Assembly: GCF_032854445.1 (NCBI RefSeq)
Contig: NC_088300.1
Location: 4,712,001-4,776,000, forward strand
From: Liolophura sinensis
Lineage: Eukaryota > Mollusca > Polyplacophora > Chitonida > Chitonidae
Reading direction: 5' to 3'
DNA length: 64,000 bases
Made by a program: the position numbers and the translations under genes. The first letter of the stretch is position 1. Each line of letters opens with the position of its first letter. Below are positions 10,701 through 21,800 of this stretch, piece by piece. The notes beneath the pieces are model-generated. The model worked only from the letters and a program-made list of their open reading frames with translations. It did no database searches and was not told the origin of the DNA.

Positions 10701-13700
10701 ATGACCGGATGATGACGTACATAATGACTAAGTCATCAGATAATTCGTTGGAGTAATTCACCAATGTAAGTCGCTGTCCACAGAGACTTGGCATATAGTC
10801 AATACATGGACGACTACAAGTATAGAAGTAAAACTCTCAAGAATTCAAACCAATACATGCAGATGTAGATCAACAAGACGTTAGGTGTTAGGTGTTAGCA
10901 TGACATATTCCTATTTGTTTTAGGAATAAATGTCTATAACAGACTTCGTTATACTGATATCAATGTTGACAACTTGTGAGCGTTTATTCTGTTTATTTAT
11001 TTGTTTGATTGGTGTTTTATGCCGTTCTCAAGAAGTGAGCAGGTTTAATATTAATTGGGTATGTATAAACACTGCAAGATTCTTTGCAAACCCAATATTT
11101 CATTAACTGGGAGTATACGAACATCCCACAGAGCTCTACTGTTTCGATGTCAGTGCCCTATGGTGATCATCGCACATGTACTTCGATAAAACGGGCCTGT
11201 ATAACTGTTAATAACTAGCATTGGTTCACAGGGGTATAACGTTTCACAAACCGCCAACAATCCGCTCTTCCAGCGTACAGCCTTAAGGCACCTAACGGAG
11301 TACATGACTCTGGGGCTGCTGCCAGATTTACATAACATTTGCCATGAGTATTTGTAACATCTGTAACGTGTTCGTAGAAAATAACCAGTGGAAGTCACGT
11401 GACAGGGACCCTGACTGTCGATCGTTCTTGCCCCTTCTTCTTCTTCCTTACAACCATCTATTCCTGGAGCTACCTTCGAGCATCTTACGACGGCCTATAA
11501 ACAGCTACGTCAAACCTACGTGGGCCTACCCTAGATCATTGCTGAGTCGTCTTTAGCTGGACCAGCCGCCCAGTACAAATGTTTCCATTCTCTCTCAACC
11601 CCTATTTGATGTACTTATTGTCTATTTGATCCACAGGACGCCCGCAAATGCATGTAAGATAACAAATACCAAAATTGCACTCCCCACAACACAAGAAACA
11701 GAAAAAATTCACTTGATTATGTGTGCATGGTCAATTTCCGGACGGTAGTAAGCCTGTAGAGATAATGACCAGCGACTATAGAGGATGCAATAAACTTAAC
11801 GTTTAACTACTTAGCCATGAAAGGCGCCTAACACTATATTTCACCACGAAACTTACCAAGGGACTTACTAGTGCTAATACTAAAATCGAATATCATCGCT
11901 TCTGACCAGCGACATTTGTTTATGTTTAACGTCAAACTTAAGGTGTTGTTTACTTAATAGGCGACGATAAATTTCTGGTTGAAGGAAACCGCACTTACTT
12001 ACCTAAACCATTGCCCTTCACAAGACACATGGCAAACCTGCGGACCTAGAGCCGCAGACGACAAGTGGGACACCTGGAAAACCTCCTGACCTAGACCCGC
12101 AGACGACAAGCGAGACACCTAGAAAACCTTCTTGCCTAGAGCCACAGACGACAAGCGGGACACTTGGAAAACCTCCCGACCTAGAGCCGCAAACGACAAG
12201 CGAGACACCTGGAAAACCTCCTGACCTAGAGCCGCAGACGACAGGCAAAACACCTGAAAAAAACCCTGACCTAGCGTCGCAGATGACAATTGGGGCGCCT
12301 GGAAAATCTCCTGACCTAAAGCCGCAGACGACAAGCGAGACACCTGGAAAACCTCCTGTTCTAGATTCACAGACAAGCGGGACACCTGGAAAACCTCCTG
12401 ACCTAGAGTCACAGACTACAAGCGGGACACCTGGAAAACCCCCTGACCTAGAGCCGCAGATTACAAGCTAGACACCTGAAAAACCCCCTGTTCTAGATTC
12501 ACAGACAAGCGAGACACCTGGAAAACCTCCTGTTCTAGATTCACAGACAAGCGGGACACCTGGAAAACCTCCTGACCTAGAGCCGCAGACGACAAGCGAG
12601 ACACCTGGAAAACCTCCTGACCTAGAGCCGCGGACGACAAGTGAAACACCTGGAAAACCTCTTGACTTAGAGCCGCAGACGACAAGGGAGAGCTGAATGG
12701 AACCTTACGGACGCAAAACAACGCCTGGGTTCATCAGACAGGGAGTGACCCTCCACGAATAAACACTTCCTCATTGTCTGACTACTGTTGTAAGCCTCTG
12801 CCGGGTCTTGTCATCAAAACTGTATCAGCCACCGACGACGACGAAAATTTTGTTGGTACTTTTTCTTTCACTGAGAGATGTAGTTTCCATTCAACTCACC
12901 TCTTTCAGTTGTAACTTTTTATATAGAAGTGATGTGGAGGCTGTATTAACCTTATTAGAAAAATAGCACAGCAGCATTTCCTTTGGAGGTAGACGTTCTC
13001 GCCAGTATATGTAATAAATGACTGATATTCTAAATTAATTCTTCAATTTCACTGCTTCTTAGTACGTATAGTTTCACCACATAAAGACGATGCCGTCTTC
13101 AATTTACTGCAGAAGTTGAAATTGGAAACATTTGGCCCGTGTTTCAATAGAACTACTCCCGCAGCTATCCGGTTACACGGTGACCACGGTAATGTGACGA
13201 AAATAATGTTGAAATACCCATTAATCAAACAAACCAACCAACAAATGTATTCAAGAATATTTTATCCTTTCGGTTGCCGGTAGCTGTACAGCAGCACAGA
13301 GAAAACCGGGCTTTACTGCAAGATCGAGAAAATCTACGGCAACTTGTCTGGCACCTAACCTACTGATCACACTCCACACACATTATGTCTCATCTCTACT
13401 ATGCTGGAGCAGACTGATTAACTGTGCGAACCCTTGTAACTTTCTCCCAGCGATACCTCCAGACCAGACGTAAAACGTTCCAATTCTGGAAGAGACGAGT
13501 ACCAGTAATATGTTGCGTAGTTCGGCGAGTGGGGAGCATAAAACAGGTAGCCCATAGGCCTATGAATCCAGGATCCTACACGCTAAAAATAAGTATTTCG
13601 TTTTAAAAACCCATTCCTATTACAGTTTGGAAATGTGTCTTGGTGTTTATTATTTTTATTGATAAAATTATGGTTAGTGACTAAATAGATGTGATTATTG

Positions 13701-16700
13701 TACTAAACATGTCAGATGTTTACAAACGGTCCACTACGCATGACTGTGTTTATACTAAATGTAAAGAGGCGATAAACAAAAACACGTCGTTACTATACAA
13801 TAAATAGTTGATAACATAAAAAATGTTACATGCTCCAGGTAAAATCGAGACACTTATTTTCAGTATGATAATAACGTACCGTTTACCTGTATGAATGTGC
13901 ATTGTCGGCTACATAAATATGCCAAAGCCAGTCCCAGTATTATTTCCTTTCATTTGTTTCTTTTTACAGAAGACTAAGAATAAAAAGCTCATCGTAACCA
14001 CAATTTTGGTAAGTAGATGTGTCCACTTTTGTGATCCGGTAGTACCTATAGCAGCAGAAGTAGGTTTAGTAGTATAAGTTTTATTACTGTTCCAACATGT
14101 CATGAGAACTGAATATGTTGGCAACGTCTAGTAATGTTAAAAGACATTAACCACCCGGGAACACATGAGAATATTTTCCTGTTATACATCACGCTGGTAA
14201 CCTTGATTTGTCTTCTTCACGTAGTATGACCCTTTCCTCAAGCTGGTCGATTCGAACGAAACCCTGCAGGGAAACGAACGCTATGAAGGATACATTGCCG
14301 ATCTCATACTCAACGTGGCAGTACAAGTAGGGTTTGATTACGAGCTTCAACTTGTGCCTGACAACAAATTTGGCAGTTTGGAACCTAACGGTACCTGGAC
14401 TGGCATGATGAAGGAGCTCATTAACGGGGTGCGTTAAACCGTTTATATTCATTTATATTTCTTTTCGTAACATAACCCTATAGTTAGCCTTTAACGATGG
14501 TAAGCACATAGGAACGGGGTAGTTTTCATTTTTTCGTTTGATCAGATTGTTGTGATACCTATGAATTGAACCTGCACTGTATATCAACTGATCATATTAC
14601 ATGGAAATTATGTAGCAAACTAGTATCTAAACAAAACGACCACCTATTTATAGTTATTTTTTTCAGAAAGCGGACATTGCTGCTGCTCCTTTCACTATGA
14701 CTGCAGTTCGAGCAACATATGTAGATTTCACTGTGCCTTTCATGAGCACTGGTCCTGTTATTGTGATGCGAAAGCCAAGCACTCGCTACAGCTCGGCCAT
14801 CTGGACACGTGTTTTGCGTCTGTTGTTTCCGTTCGGAGACATGGTCTGGTTGACCATTTTGGTTGCTTACATCGTCACCGGTTTCTTTCTTTACATCGTC
14901 TCCTACTGCAATCCCTATGAATGGCGCCATATGGCGCGCGATGGCATGGCGTCGATCAGGGAAGGTGAATCTTTCACCTGTATGAACACATACTGGTTCT
15001 TGCTAGGCACAATAATGTGGCAAGGTAAGTACAAAACTGATTGGTTTCACGACTTTATACACAATAAATCATTACACCCCGATTAGTTTAAAAACTTTTG
15101 TTTTGTTGAAGTATTAGGTCTAAATAATGTTTTTAGAAGTACTCATGATTCCCTTTTAACATATATTGCTAAATGTGAGAAATGGTGAAGAATCTTTTCA
15201 TCATTTGTTTCTCACCTGGGTCACAAAACCCCCGCAACCATCTAAGGTGTGACAGTTGGCTAACGGTAATTTAACCAACTACGGTCAGCAGTCTTTTTGC
15301 AAAATGTGTTGAAAAACGAAAGTGGCATTGACTGGATGGCATCTGTTGTGTACCTTGACATTGACTGGATGACATCTGTTGTGTGTCTTGACATTCATTA
15401 CATGACATCTGTTGTGTGTCTTGACATTGACTGGATGACATCTGTTGTGTGTCTTGACATTGCCTGGATGACATCTGTTGTGTGTCTTGACGTTGACTGG
15501 ATGACATCTGTTGTGTGTCTTGACATTCATTAGATGACATCTGTTGTGTGTCTTGACATTCATTAGATGACATCTGCTGTGTGTCTTGACGTTGACTGGA
15601 TGACATCTGTTATGTGTCTTGACATTGACTGGAAGGCATCTGTTGTGTGTCTTGACATTGACTGTAAGGCATCTGTTGTGTGTCTTGACATTGACTGAAT
15701 GACATCTGTTGTGTGTCTTGACATTGGCTGGATGACATCTGTTGTGTGTCTTGGCATTGAGTGGGTGACATCTGTTGTGTGTCTTGGCATTCATTAGATG
15801 ACATCTGTTGTGCGTCTTGACATTGACTGGATGACATCTGTTGTGTGTCTTGACGTTGACTGGATGGCATCTGTTGTGTGTCTTGACATTAACTGGAAGG
15901 CATCTGTTGTGTGTCTTGACATTGACTGAATGACATCTGTTGTGTGCCTTGACATTGGTTGGATGACATCTGTTGTGTGTCTTGGCATTGACTGGGTGAC
16001 ATCTGTTGTGTGTCTTGACATTGACTGGATGACATCTGTTGTGTGTCTTGACATTGACTGGATGACATCTGTCGTGTATCTTGACATTGACTGAATGACA
16101 TCTGCTGTGTGCCTTGACATTGGTTGGATGACATCTGTTGTGTGTCTTGGCATTGACTGGGTGACATCTGCTGTGTGTCTTGACATTGACTGGATAACAT
16201 CTGTTGTGTGTCTTGACATTGACTGGATGACATCTGTTGTGTGTCTTGACATTGACTGAATGACATCTGTTGTGTGTCTTGACATTGAATGCATGGCATC
16301 TGTTGTTTGTCCTGACATTCATTGGATGACATCTGTTGTGTGTCTTGACATTGACTGGAAGGCATCTGTTGTGTGTCTTGACGTTGACCGGAGGGCATCT
16401 GTTGTGTGTCTTGACATTGACTGGAAGGCATTTGTTGTGTGGCTTGACGTTGACTGTAAGACATCTGTTGTGTGTCTGGACATTGACTGAATGACATCTG
16501 TTGTGTGTCTTGACATTGACTGGATGACATCTGTTGTGTGTCTTGACATTGACTGGAAGGCATTTGTTGTGTGGCTTGACGTTGACTGTAAGACATCTGT
16601 TGTGTGTCTTGGCATTGACTGGATGACATCTGTTGTGTGTCTTGACATTGACTGGATGACATCTGTTGTGTGTCTTGACATTGACTGGATGACATCTGTT

Positions 16701-19021
16701 GTGTGTCTTGACATTGAATGCATGGCCTCTCCTTGGTGTGTATTTGGCGCAATGGTGTCATTTTACAAATGGGAAGTACGTAAGATAGGTGGCGGTAAAT
16801 ATCAGCAACACACTTCATTACCATCACTTGTCATCTTGAAACAATTTCTTAAACAGGATTTGTATGTATATAATATGTAACTTATAAACATACTTTTTGT
16901 GTGACACACATGTCATATGTGTGTGGCGATGATTCCTCGTCATCAACACATGCCTATATGAAGTTGCTTTTGTACAGGAATATAGTCCACAGGTAACCGA
17001 TGTCTGTCTGTTACAATCTGTTTCCATCAGGATTTGTCCGTGCTCCCAGATCCCTTGGAGGTCGAATCATCACAGGGTTCTGGTGGGTGTTTGTCGTCTT
17101 CACTCTCATCACTTACACAGGAGCGTTGACCAACTTTCTCCGCGTGTTCAAAGAATCTGATATGTTCAAACCAGCCGTACATAGTTTCGAAGAATTAGCT
17201 GTGTCCAAGCTTCGAGTAGGAGCCATTGAATCTGGGTCAACCAAGATGTTCTTTCAACATAGCAGACTTCCAGTGTTTCAAAAAATTTACGAAAAACTGA
17301 GGTCTTCCAATGATGAAGTTTCATCGACGGCAGCTGGGTTAGAAAAGGTACGGAATGACAGAGATTATGTGTTTATCATGGAGTCGGTGAGTGCAGAGTA
17401 TTTGGCAAGTCAACATTGTGACCTGCTGTACACAGAACATACCGCAGCACAGTTTATGATGAGTCTTGGGCTACCCCTGGGATCACCTTACCGCGATAGA
17501 ATCAGCTTGGCCATGCTAGCTTTACGTGAATCCGGCAAATTACAGACTTTAAAGGAACGTTGGCTGGACGCAGGAAGGTGTGATTACACAGCCACGATTC
17601 CTCGTCATCCACAAATAACCTCCACGTCAGAATACTTCATCCAAGTTGACATTGCCACATTTTCAGGCGTGTTAATTCTACTGGCCATTGGGATTGTCTT
17701 AGGCTGCCTCGTTACAGCAATTGAGATCTGTCTCTTCAAGGTAGCCGAAAAAGTGGTAAGGAAATCCGCTCATAGATACTTTAGTATGACGCATTCTTGT
17801 AAAGAAAATGACAAAATAAAAAGGAAACGGTCATCACCAGACACTCCGCTTAAAACCATATCTAAGAGTAGGCCTACATATACATTCACCCACTTCCATT
17901 ACAACTTCCTTAAATAGAAGAAATGCTTATTCCTTTGATTGATATTTAACTCCGTACTCAAGACGTTTTCACTTATAGTTATGACGGTGATCATTATTAT
18001 AGGTGGAGGAAACAAGAATACCTGGAGTAAGCGAAAGCCCTTCGCCACGAATGACCTGACAAAATATCCAGACATAAATCCGCAGGCTAACTCGGAGATG
18101 AGGAGCTGATTGGCTGAGGTTAGAACAATCCTTACGCAAGCCAGTAACTTGCATAATACAATTTATAAGTAGTTTGTCAATACGTAAGTGAAAGTACATC
18201 CCTGCAAACGCCGACGCCCATTAATATAAATACAATCCATTATGAGAATTTAAATTTCAATGCGTTTGATTCTGTTCAACCAAAGTCAGTAAGTAAGCTT
18301 ATACGGATAAAGGTTTCCGTGGTGAGCATGTTGATGAGTTGTTGTGCTGTCGATGTTATTGTTATCCTGGCTTTACACTTAATCTTTGACGAAAATTTGC
18401 AAAAGATTTTACTCAGCCAGTTCTAGCGACACAAGGTGTTATTCATTTATTTCGAGAGAAATCGATAATAGTCAAATTGTTGACATAAGCTTCAGATAAT
18501 GCTGAATAAAGTTGAATTGCGAAAGGCGATGGGAGTCCAAATATTTTGACTGAGCAAGACGGAAATGTCCTTGACCGTATGACATGACCAAAGGACCCAG
18601 ATAGTCAGAAGAATCTAGATACCCGCTACATGTATCTTACTATACACTTTTTAATTCACAGACGCTTTTTAAACTATTACTGAACACTTTGATGTAACGA
18701 ATAATGGAGATTAAAGATTTGGAGCTGATTAAAACCCGGAAGATGTGGAACAGTAAACCGGGTCTTCGCTTAGAGCACAACACAACAACACAACACAACT
18801 TGGCACAACAGCTGGATGCCTACACGTTCACCATTTAACCACAACAGTAGAAGTTTTTAATTATTGCTTAATTCATGTTGGGCGATCTCTTACATTTACA
18901 CAGTGAGTTTTTTGGTGATTTGTGGATATCATATAAATTGTTAACATTGTCCTTTCAGGTAGAGGAAGAGGAGTTGATTGATACATCACCTGCACAGGTT
19001 AAGAAGGAATCTGATGTGTGA
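7712..19021 (+). CDS. Ionotropic glutamate receptor, apparently lacking the N-terminal domain
   Basis: Six exons, joined in phase throughout: 7712-7783, 13970-14008, 14225-14428, 14667-15024, 17031-17755 and 18959-19021, giving about 486 residues. Order: signal peptide (1-24); S1 lobe (25-165) beginning LIVTTIL, with GNERYEGY; M1 (166-186) ending in the PYEW motif; pore loop M2 (211-225); APRSL; M3 (240-261); S2 lobe; M4 (433-460); short tail ending ESDV. Glutamate-contact residues of the family are kept: P113, T115 and R120 in S1, the GST at 293-295, and E342 in S2. The S2 disulfide cysteines (354, 408) are also present. By homology it is a plasma-membrane glutamate-gated cation channel subunit. 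Oddities: no ATD exons seen, Trp at the Q/R/N site, a divergent M3 signature. I cannot assign AMPA, kainate, delta or IR class. ATD exons could still be hidden in the 6-kb first intron. Confidence 0.88.
7905..9250. repeat. Ancient degenerate tandem repeat, period about 50-58 bp
   Basis: Blocks like GCACTTTGTGAAAGAATATT and GACTGCGTGACTTGTTATA recur about every 50-58 bp with many substitutions and indels. The last three units (9100-9245) are clearer and share AAAGGAATATTA and AAGGTTGCATG. It fills the start of the first intron of the receptor gene. Confidence 0.7.
9251..10235. other. Intron sequence, no feature seen
   Basis: Part of the inferred first intron of the receptor. A 106-codon plus-strand frame (9667-9987) has no domain similarity to an iGluR ATD and no convincing splice sites. 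Confidence 0.45.
10236..10550 (-). mobile_element. SINE family B copy
   Basis: Matches the copy at 20660-20995 over its length, including TCAGTCATATGACGACGAAG, GTGCCTCCTTGTTGCAGGAC and ACTGATACGGGTCAACCAGT. Read on the minus strand it is a tRNA-derived SINE with a long conserved body and the 3' tail CATATGACTGAAAAATTGCT. Confidence 0.8.
10985..11045 (-). mobile_element. SINE family A 3'-tail fragment
   Basis: The segment TTTATTTATTTGTTTGATTG followed by GTGTTTTATGCCGTTCTC is the reverse complement of the family A tail. Only about 60 bp survive. Confidence 0.6.
11060..12006. other. Intron sequence, no feature seen
   Basis: No exon, repeat or element identified between the SINE tail and the 45-bp array. 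Confidence 0.45.
12007..12696. repeat. 45/42-bp minisatellite with open proline-rich frame
   Basis: About 15 units of 45 bp, with several 42-bp units; both lengths are multiples of three. The plus frame reads units of the form TPGKPPDLEPQTTSE and is open from 12007 to 12471. There is one TAG (12472-12474), then the same frame continues to a TGA near 12696. Minus-strand frames across the array are also open for up to 97 codons. The array lies in the inferred first intron of the receptor. Whether it is ever translated cannot be told from sequence; start codon and splice sites are not evident. Confidence 0.9.
12700..13969. other. Intron sequence, no feature seen
   Basis: End of the inferred first intron. 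No ATD-like exon was found. A good polypyrimidine tract and TTTTTACAG end it at 13969. Confidence 0.45.
13970..14008 (+). CDS. iGluR exon 2: 39-bp start of the S1 lobe
   Basis: Thirteen codons (KTKNKKLIVTTIL) between TTTTTACAG and a GTAAGT donor, phase 0 at both ends. In the iGluR family the beta-strand 'L-x-V-T-T-I-L' opens the ligand-binding domain immediately before the proline-bearing segment, which here starts the next exon. Confidence 0.82.
14225..14428 (+). CDS. iGluR exon 3: S1 ligand-binding lobe
   Basis: 204 bp, 68 codons, acceptor CACGTAG and donor GTGCGT. It begins YDPFLKL and contains GNERYEGYIADL, the NKFG turn and GMMKELING, all recognisable landmarks of the S1 lobe. The aromatic at the KYG position is Phe rather than the more common Tyr. 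Confidence 0.9.
14667..15024 (+). CDS. iGluR exon 4: end of S1, M1 and pore loop
   Basis: Acceptor TTTTTTTCAG; donor GTAAGT at 15025, phase 1. It starts KADIAAAPFTMT with the Pro, Thr and Arg ligand contacts, then VDFTVPFMSTG, M1, PYEW, and the pore helix WFLLGTIMWQ. The intron splits the Gly codon two positions after the Q/R/N site. Confidence 0.92.
15323..16727. repeat. 33-bp minisatellite, about 42 copies
   Basis: Units of the form GACTGGATGACATCTGTTGT plus GTGTCTTGACATT. The period is a multiple of three and the units lack stops in several frames, so very long frames appear (345 and 312 codons on the minus strand, 11-residue repeats such as NVKTHNRCHPV). The array sits inside the intron between the pore-loop and M3 exons of the receptor, so these frames are most simply artefacts of the repeat. 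Confidence 0.96.
17031..17755 (+). CDS. iGluR exon 5: M3, S2 lobe and M4
   Basis: Acceptor TTTCCATCAG at 17030. The first two bases complete Gly225, then FVRAPRSLGGRI, M3 with TYTGALTNFL, the S2 lobe (ESGSTKMFF; IMESVSAEY; cysteines in QHCD and GRCD) and M4. The donor GTGGTAAGG at 17756 is in phase 0. If it is skipped, the frame continues 53 codons to a stop at 17915-17917, giving an alternative basic tail. Confidence 0.92.
17985..18060 (-). mobile_element. SINE-like tail fragment
   Basis: The blocks ATTATAGGTGGAGGAAACAA and TACCTGGAGTAAGCGAAAG resemble the body of SINE family A or a relative. Short and diverged. Confidence 0.35.
18959..19021 (+). CDS. iGluR exon 6: C-terminal tail ending ESDV
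   Basis: Acceptor GTCCTTTCAG; 20 codons (VEEEELIDTSPAQVKKESDV) then TGA at 19019. Phase 0 matches the donor at 17756. An acidic tail followed by a class I PDZ ligand is typical of a synaptic receptor and supports the join, although the exon is short and the link rests on phase and content only. Confidence 0.68.
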   Translation, partial: VEEEELIDTSPAQVKKESDV

Positions 19022-19600
19022 TCTTACAATCATCAAAGAACGGTAACTCTTCCTACCCGAGTCAGTAGGCATGCCCTCATCGCTGGAGGAAAACACAACT
19101 ATTGAAAACCAAGCTGCTAAAATCTGTTAATTGTCTGAAATGCGGTGGATACTTCTGTATAGCGCTTTTGTATGGGCCTTGTGATGATAGACAAAAACAT
19201 GTTAGAAAGACGGGCGTCGAAGAACGCGCATAGACGAATTTCACTTGGTGCTAGTTTGCAAACGTAACTAAATTTGAAATGCAGATAGTGTTGATTGTAA
19301 ATTGCCAGTGTGAACTGATTGAGAGCCTAATTAAGCTGATTTTGGACTTTGAGTTGCAAAATGCCGAAGATTTTCAAGTCACAAAGATCATGCCGAATTG
19401 GGTTCGTCATACAGAGCCAAGGCGGGTTTCTAAACCGAGCATTTTTTGTCTCTGTTTTTTTTTTCTTCTTACCTGTAGATCGCATAAATTCCGTAAAAGG
19501 AACATGTTGATGAAAGAAAAAACGACACAGGTAAACAACTTGTCTCTTCCGATACATTTATCACATACATTTACCCCTACCCCAACGCCCATGGCTTTTC

Positions 19601-19704
<104 letters not shown>

Positions 19705-19709
19705 CAAAA

Positions 19710-20655
19710 AGCAGTAACAAGAACATATCTCGAGGCACGAGACCAGTGCTACTGTTTTTGGAAACATTATTTTGGCGTTCCAGGCCAAAACTATTTTTTT
19801 TCCATATGTGTAATTTTATTCACTTTAAGTGACGTCAAAATGTTTTTAAGTGAATAAAGGAAAATAATTTACCAAGACTACAATTTTTAATAAAGATTAT
19901 TTTTATATGGATTTGCGTAACAATTCTTCTTGCTACACGTATAAGTGAACAATTTTTCGGTATAGTGTTTTTTTTTTATTTACTATTTTTTTTTATTTGA
20001 TTCTGTATAGTGTTAAGCAACTATCAATCAATCAATCAAGCAATCAGTCAATCGATGTGTGTGGATAAGGTGCAATTTGTCCTTCTGACTCGTCGAATAA
20101 AATTAGTTCAAATAATCTATTTTATACAATTTGTATCATTCAATTAAAACGTCTCCATTTTGTTGAATTCTGCTATTTGGTACGACCAATGGCACCGTGG
20201 AAAAGCGGCTATACACAGGATTGTCTGTGTATAAAGTTGAGGTCATGAACAAACGTAAACAACCAATTTTATGTACAATATGACTTGTGTATTACTTATA
20301 TGTTTCTTTGACGTTTTCATTAGACTGATTTAGATTGTCAGTGTCTCTGATGAAGATTTTTCGCTTCTCCCATGAGCCACTTCCACGTGAACAACTGGAC
20401 ATCTAATGTAACATATTAACATTTTGGCATTTTCAAAAACAATTTGTTGGCTGCAAGTGAGCATAACTCTTGTCCGTGTGTGTGTGTTCATGCTTCCTTT
20501 GCAATATTTCACACTTTTTAATAGTTTCTTGAATTAATAGTGTACTATACTTTCGTGAACTGTACATGCAGTTAATAAAAGAGTAGAATCTTCCTGTTTT
20601 GCCCATTTGTGCTCATTTGTTATCCTGATCCCGGTATCCTGATTTGATTCAATAA
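19710..20655. other. No gene seen
   Basis: AT-rich DNA with a short ATCA-type microsatellite (about 20025-20055). No exon or element identified. Confidence 0.5.
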
Positions 20656-20659
20656 TGAG

Positions 20660-20995
20660 TGCGTAAGTGCTTACGGTTTAACGTCCTACTTAACAATTTT
20701 TCAGTCATATGACGACGAAGGAATCCTTAGAGTGCATGTAATGTGCCTCCTTGTTGCAGGACGGATTTCCCACCGCTCTTTTATCTAGTGCTGCTTCACT
20801 GAGACGCCTTACCGAAGGCAAGTAAGCCGCCCCGCCCGAGCCATTATACTGATACGGGTCAACCAGTCGTTGCACTATCCCATTCATGATGAACGCCAAG
20901 CGAGGAAGTTACAATTTCCTCTTTTAAAGTCCGAGGATTGACCCTGGATCTACCACTCCCGAAACGGACGCTCTACCAACTGTGCTATCGGTGCC
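20660..20995 (-). mobile_element. SINE family B copy with tRNA-like head
   Basis: Read on the minus strand it begins with a tRNA-like head: box A-like GCACAGTTGGTAGAGCG and box B-like AGATCCAGGGTCAATCC. It ends with CATATGACTGAAAAATTGTT and a GACGTTAAACC tail. It aligns with the copy at 10236-10550 over most of its length. Confidence 0.85.
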
Positions 20996-21394
20996 GGTGT
21001 AGTTAATAATGATATCATTGGTTAATTTAATTATTTACTTAATGGCGGTGAAGCTTTATCCATTTGTTACAAACATTTCGTCTCAGACAAGTAAATAGAT
21101 AAAAGGTGATGAGGTTGTGTTAACCGCAAAGAAGAATAAAACCGTATATATAAACATTGCACACAACCATTGCAGGTATTAAAGAAACACTACAATATTA
21201 TAGGCTTGAAAAGGTTACTGAAAAGTTGAAAACATCGATTATGCTGGCGATTTGCTGACCACTCGTACAAAAACAACAAAATGGGTGCTACATTCTGGTA
21301 TTTTTAACTGGTAAGAAGTCGCTTATATTTGTATGAACTTGAAAATACGTTTCTTTTTTCTTCCTTTTTAATGATCACTTCCAAGATTCTTATA

Positions 21395-21445
21395 AGGGGG
21401 AAGTATTTTTGAGTGCGGCTAAAACACCAATCAAATGAATAAGTA
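21395..21445 (+). mobile_element. SINE family A 3'-tail fragment
   Basis: TTGAGTGCGGCTAAAACACC followed by AATCAAATGAATAAGTAAA is the family A tail. No head remains. Confidence 0.6.
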
Positions 21446-21800
21446 AATATAAAGCAATATCTGTCGAACGCAGTGGTAGCAGATCACTCAAGAATCCGAA
21501 CTGCATACATGGAAATGTGAAATTTCCAACGATAATGAGCACGTTTTCAGCGGTTTAAAACTCTTCTTAAAATGTTATAGTTATAAATAGTGTATTCATA
21601 ACGCCTCAACTGTTTATGGGGCCTCACAAAGTGACCTGGTTTGGCGATGCACACGGGGTTTGATCTTAAACTACAAGTTTAGTTAATGTGTGGCCCATGT
21701 GCACATACGAAGCATATCTCAGTTTATATCAACACTGAGACAAGCTTAGAATGTAATCTGTAAACGATAGCATTTAACTCAACCGGAATGGTGTGTGTGT

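Noticed and set aside
15285-16827. 345- and 312-codon minus-strand ORFs with 11-residue repeats
   Set aside because: They are produced by the 33-bp minisatellite, whose length is a multiple of three. They lie in an intron opposite to the receptor gene and several frames are equally open.
17000-17030. Start codon for the receptor's M3-S2 exon at 17000
   Set aside because: This ATG is in the intron; the acceptor at 17030 and the split Gly codon give continuity with exon 4.
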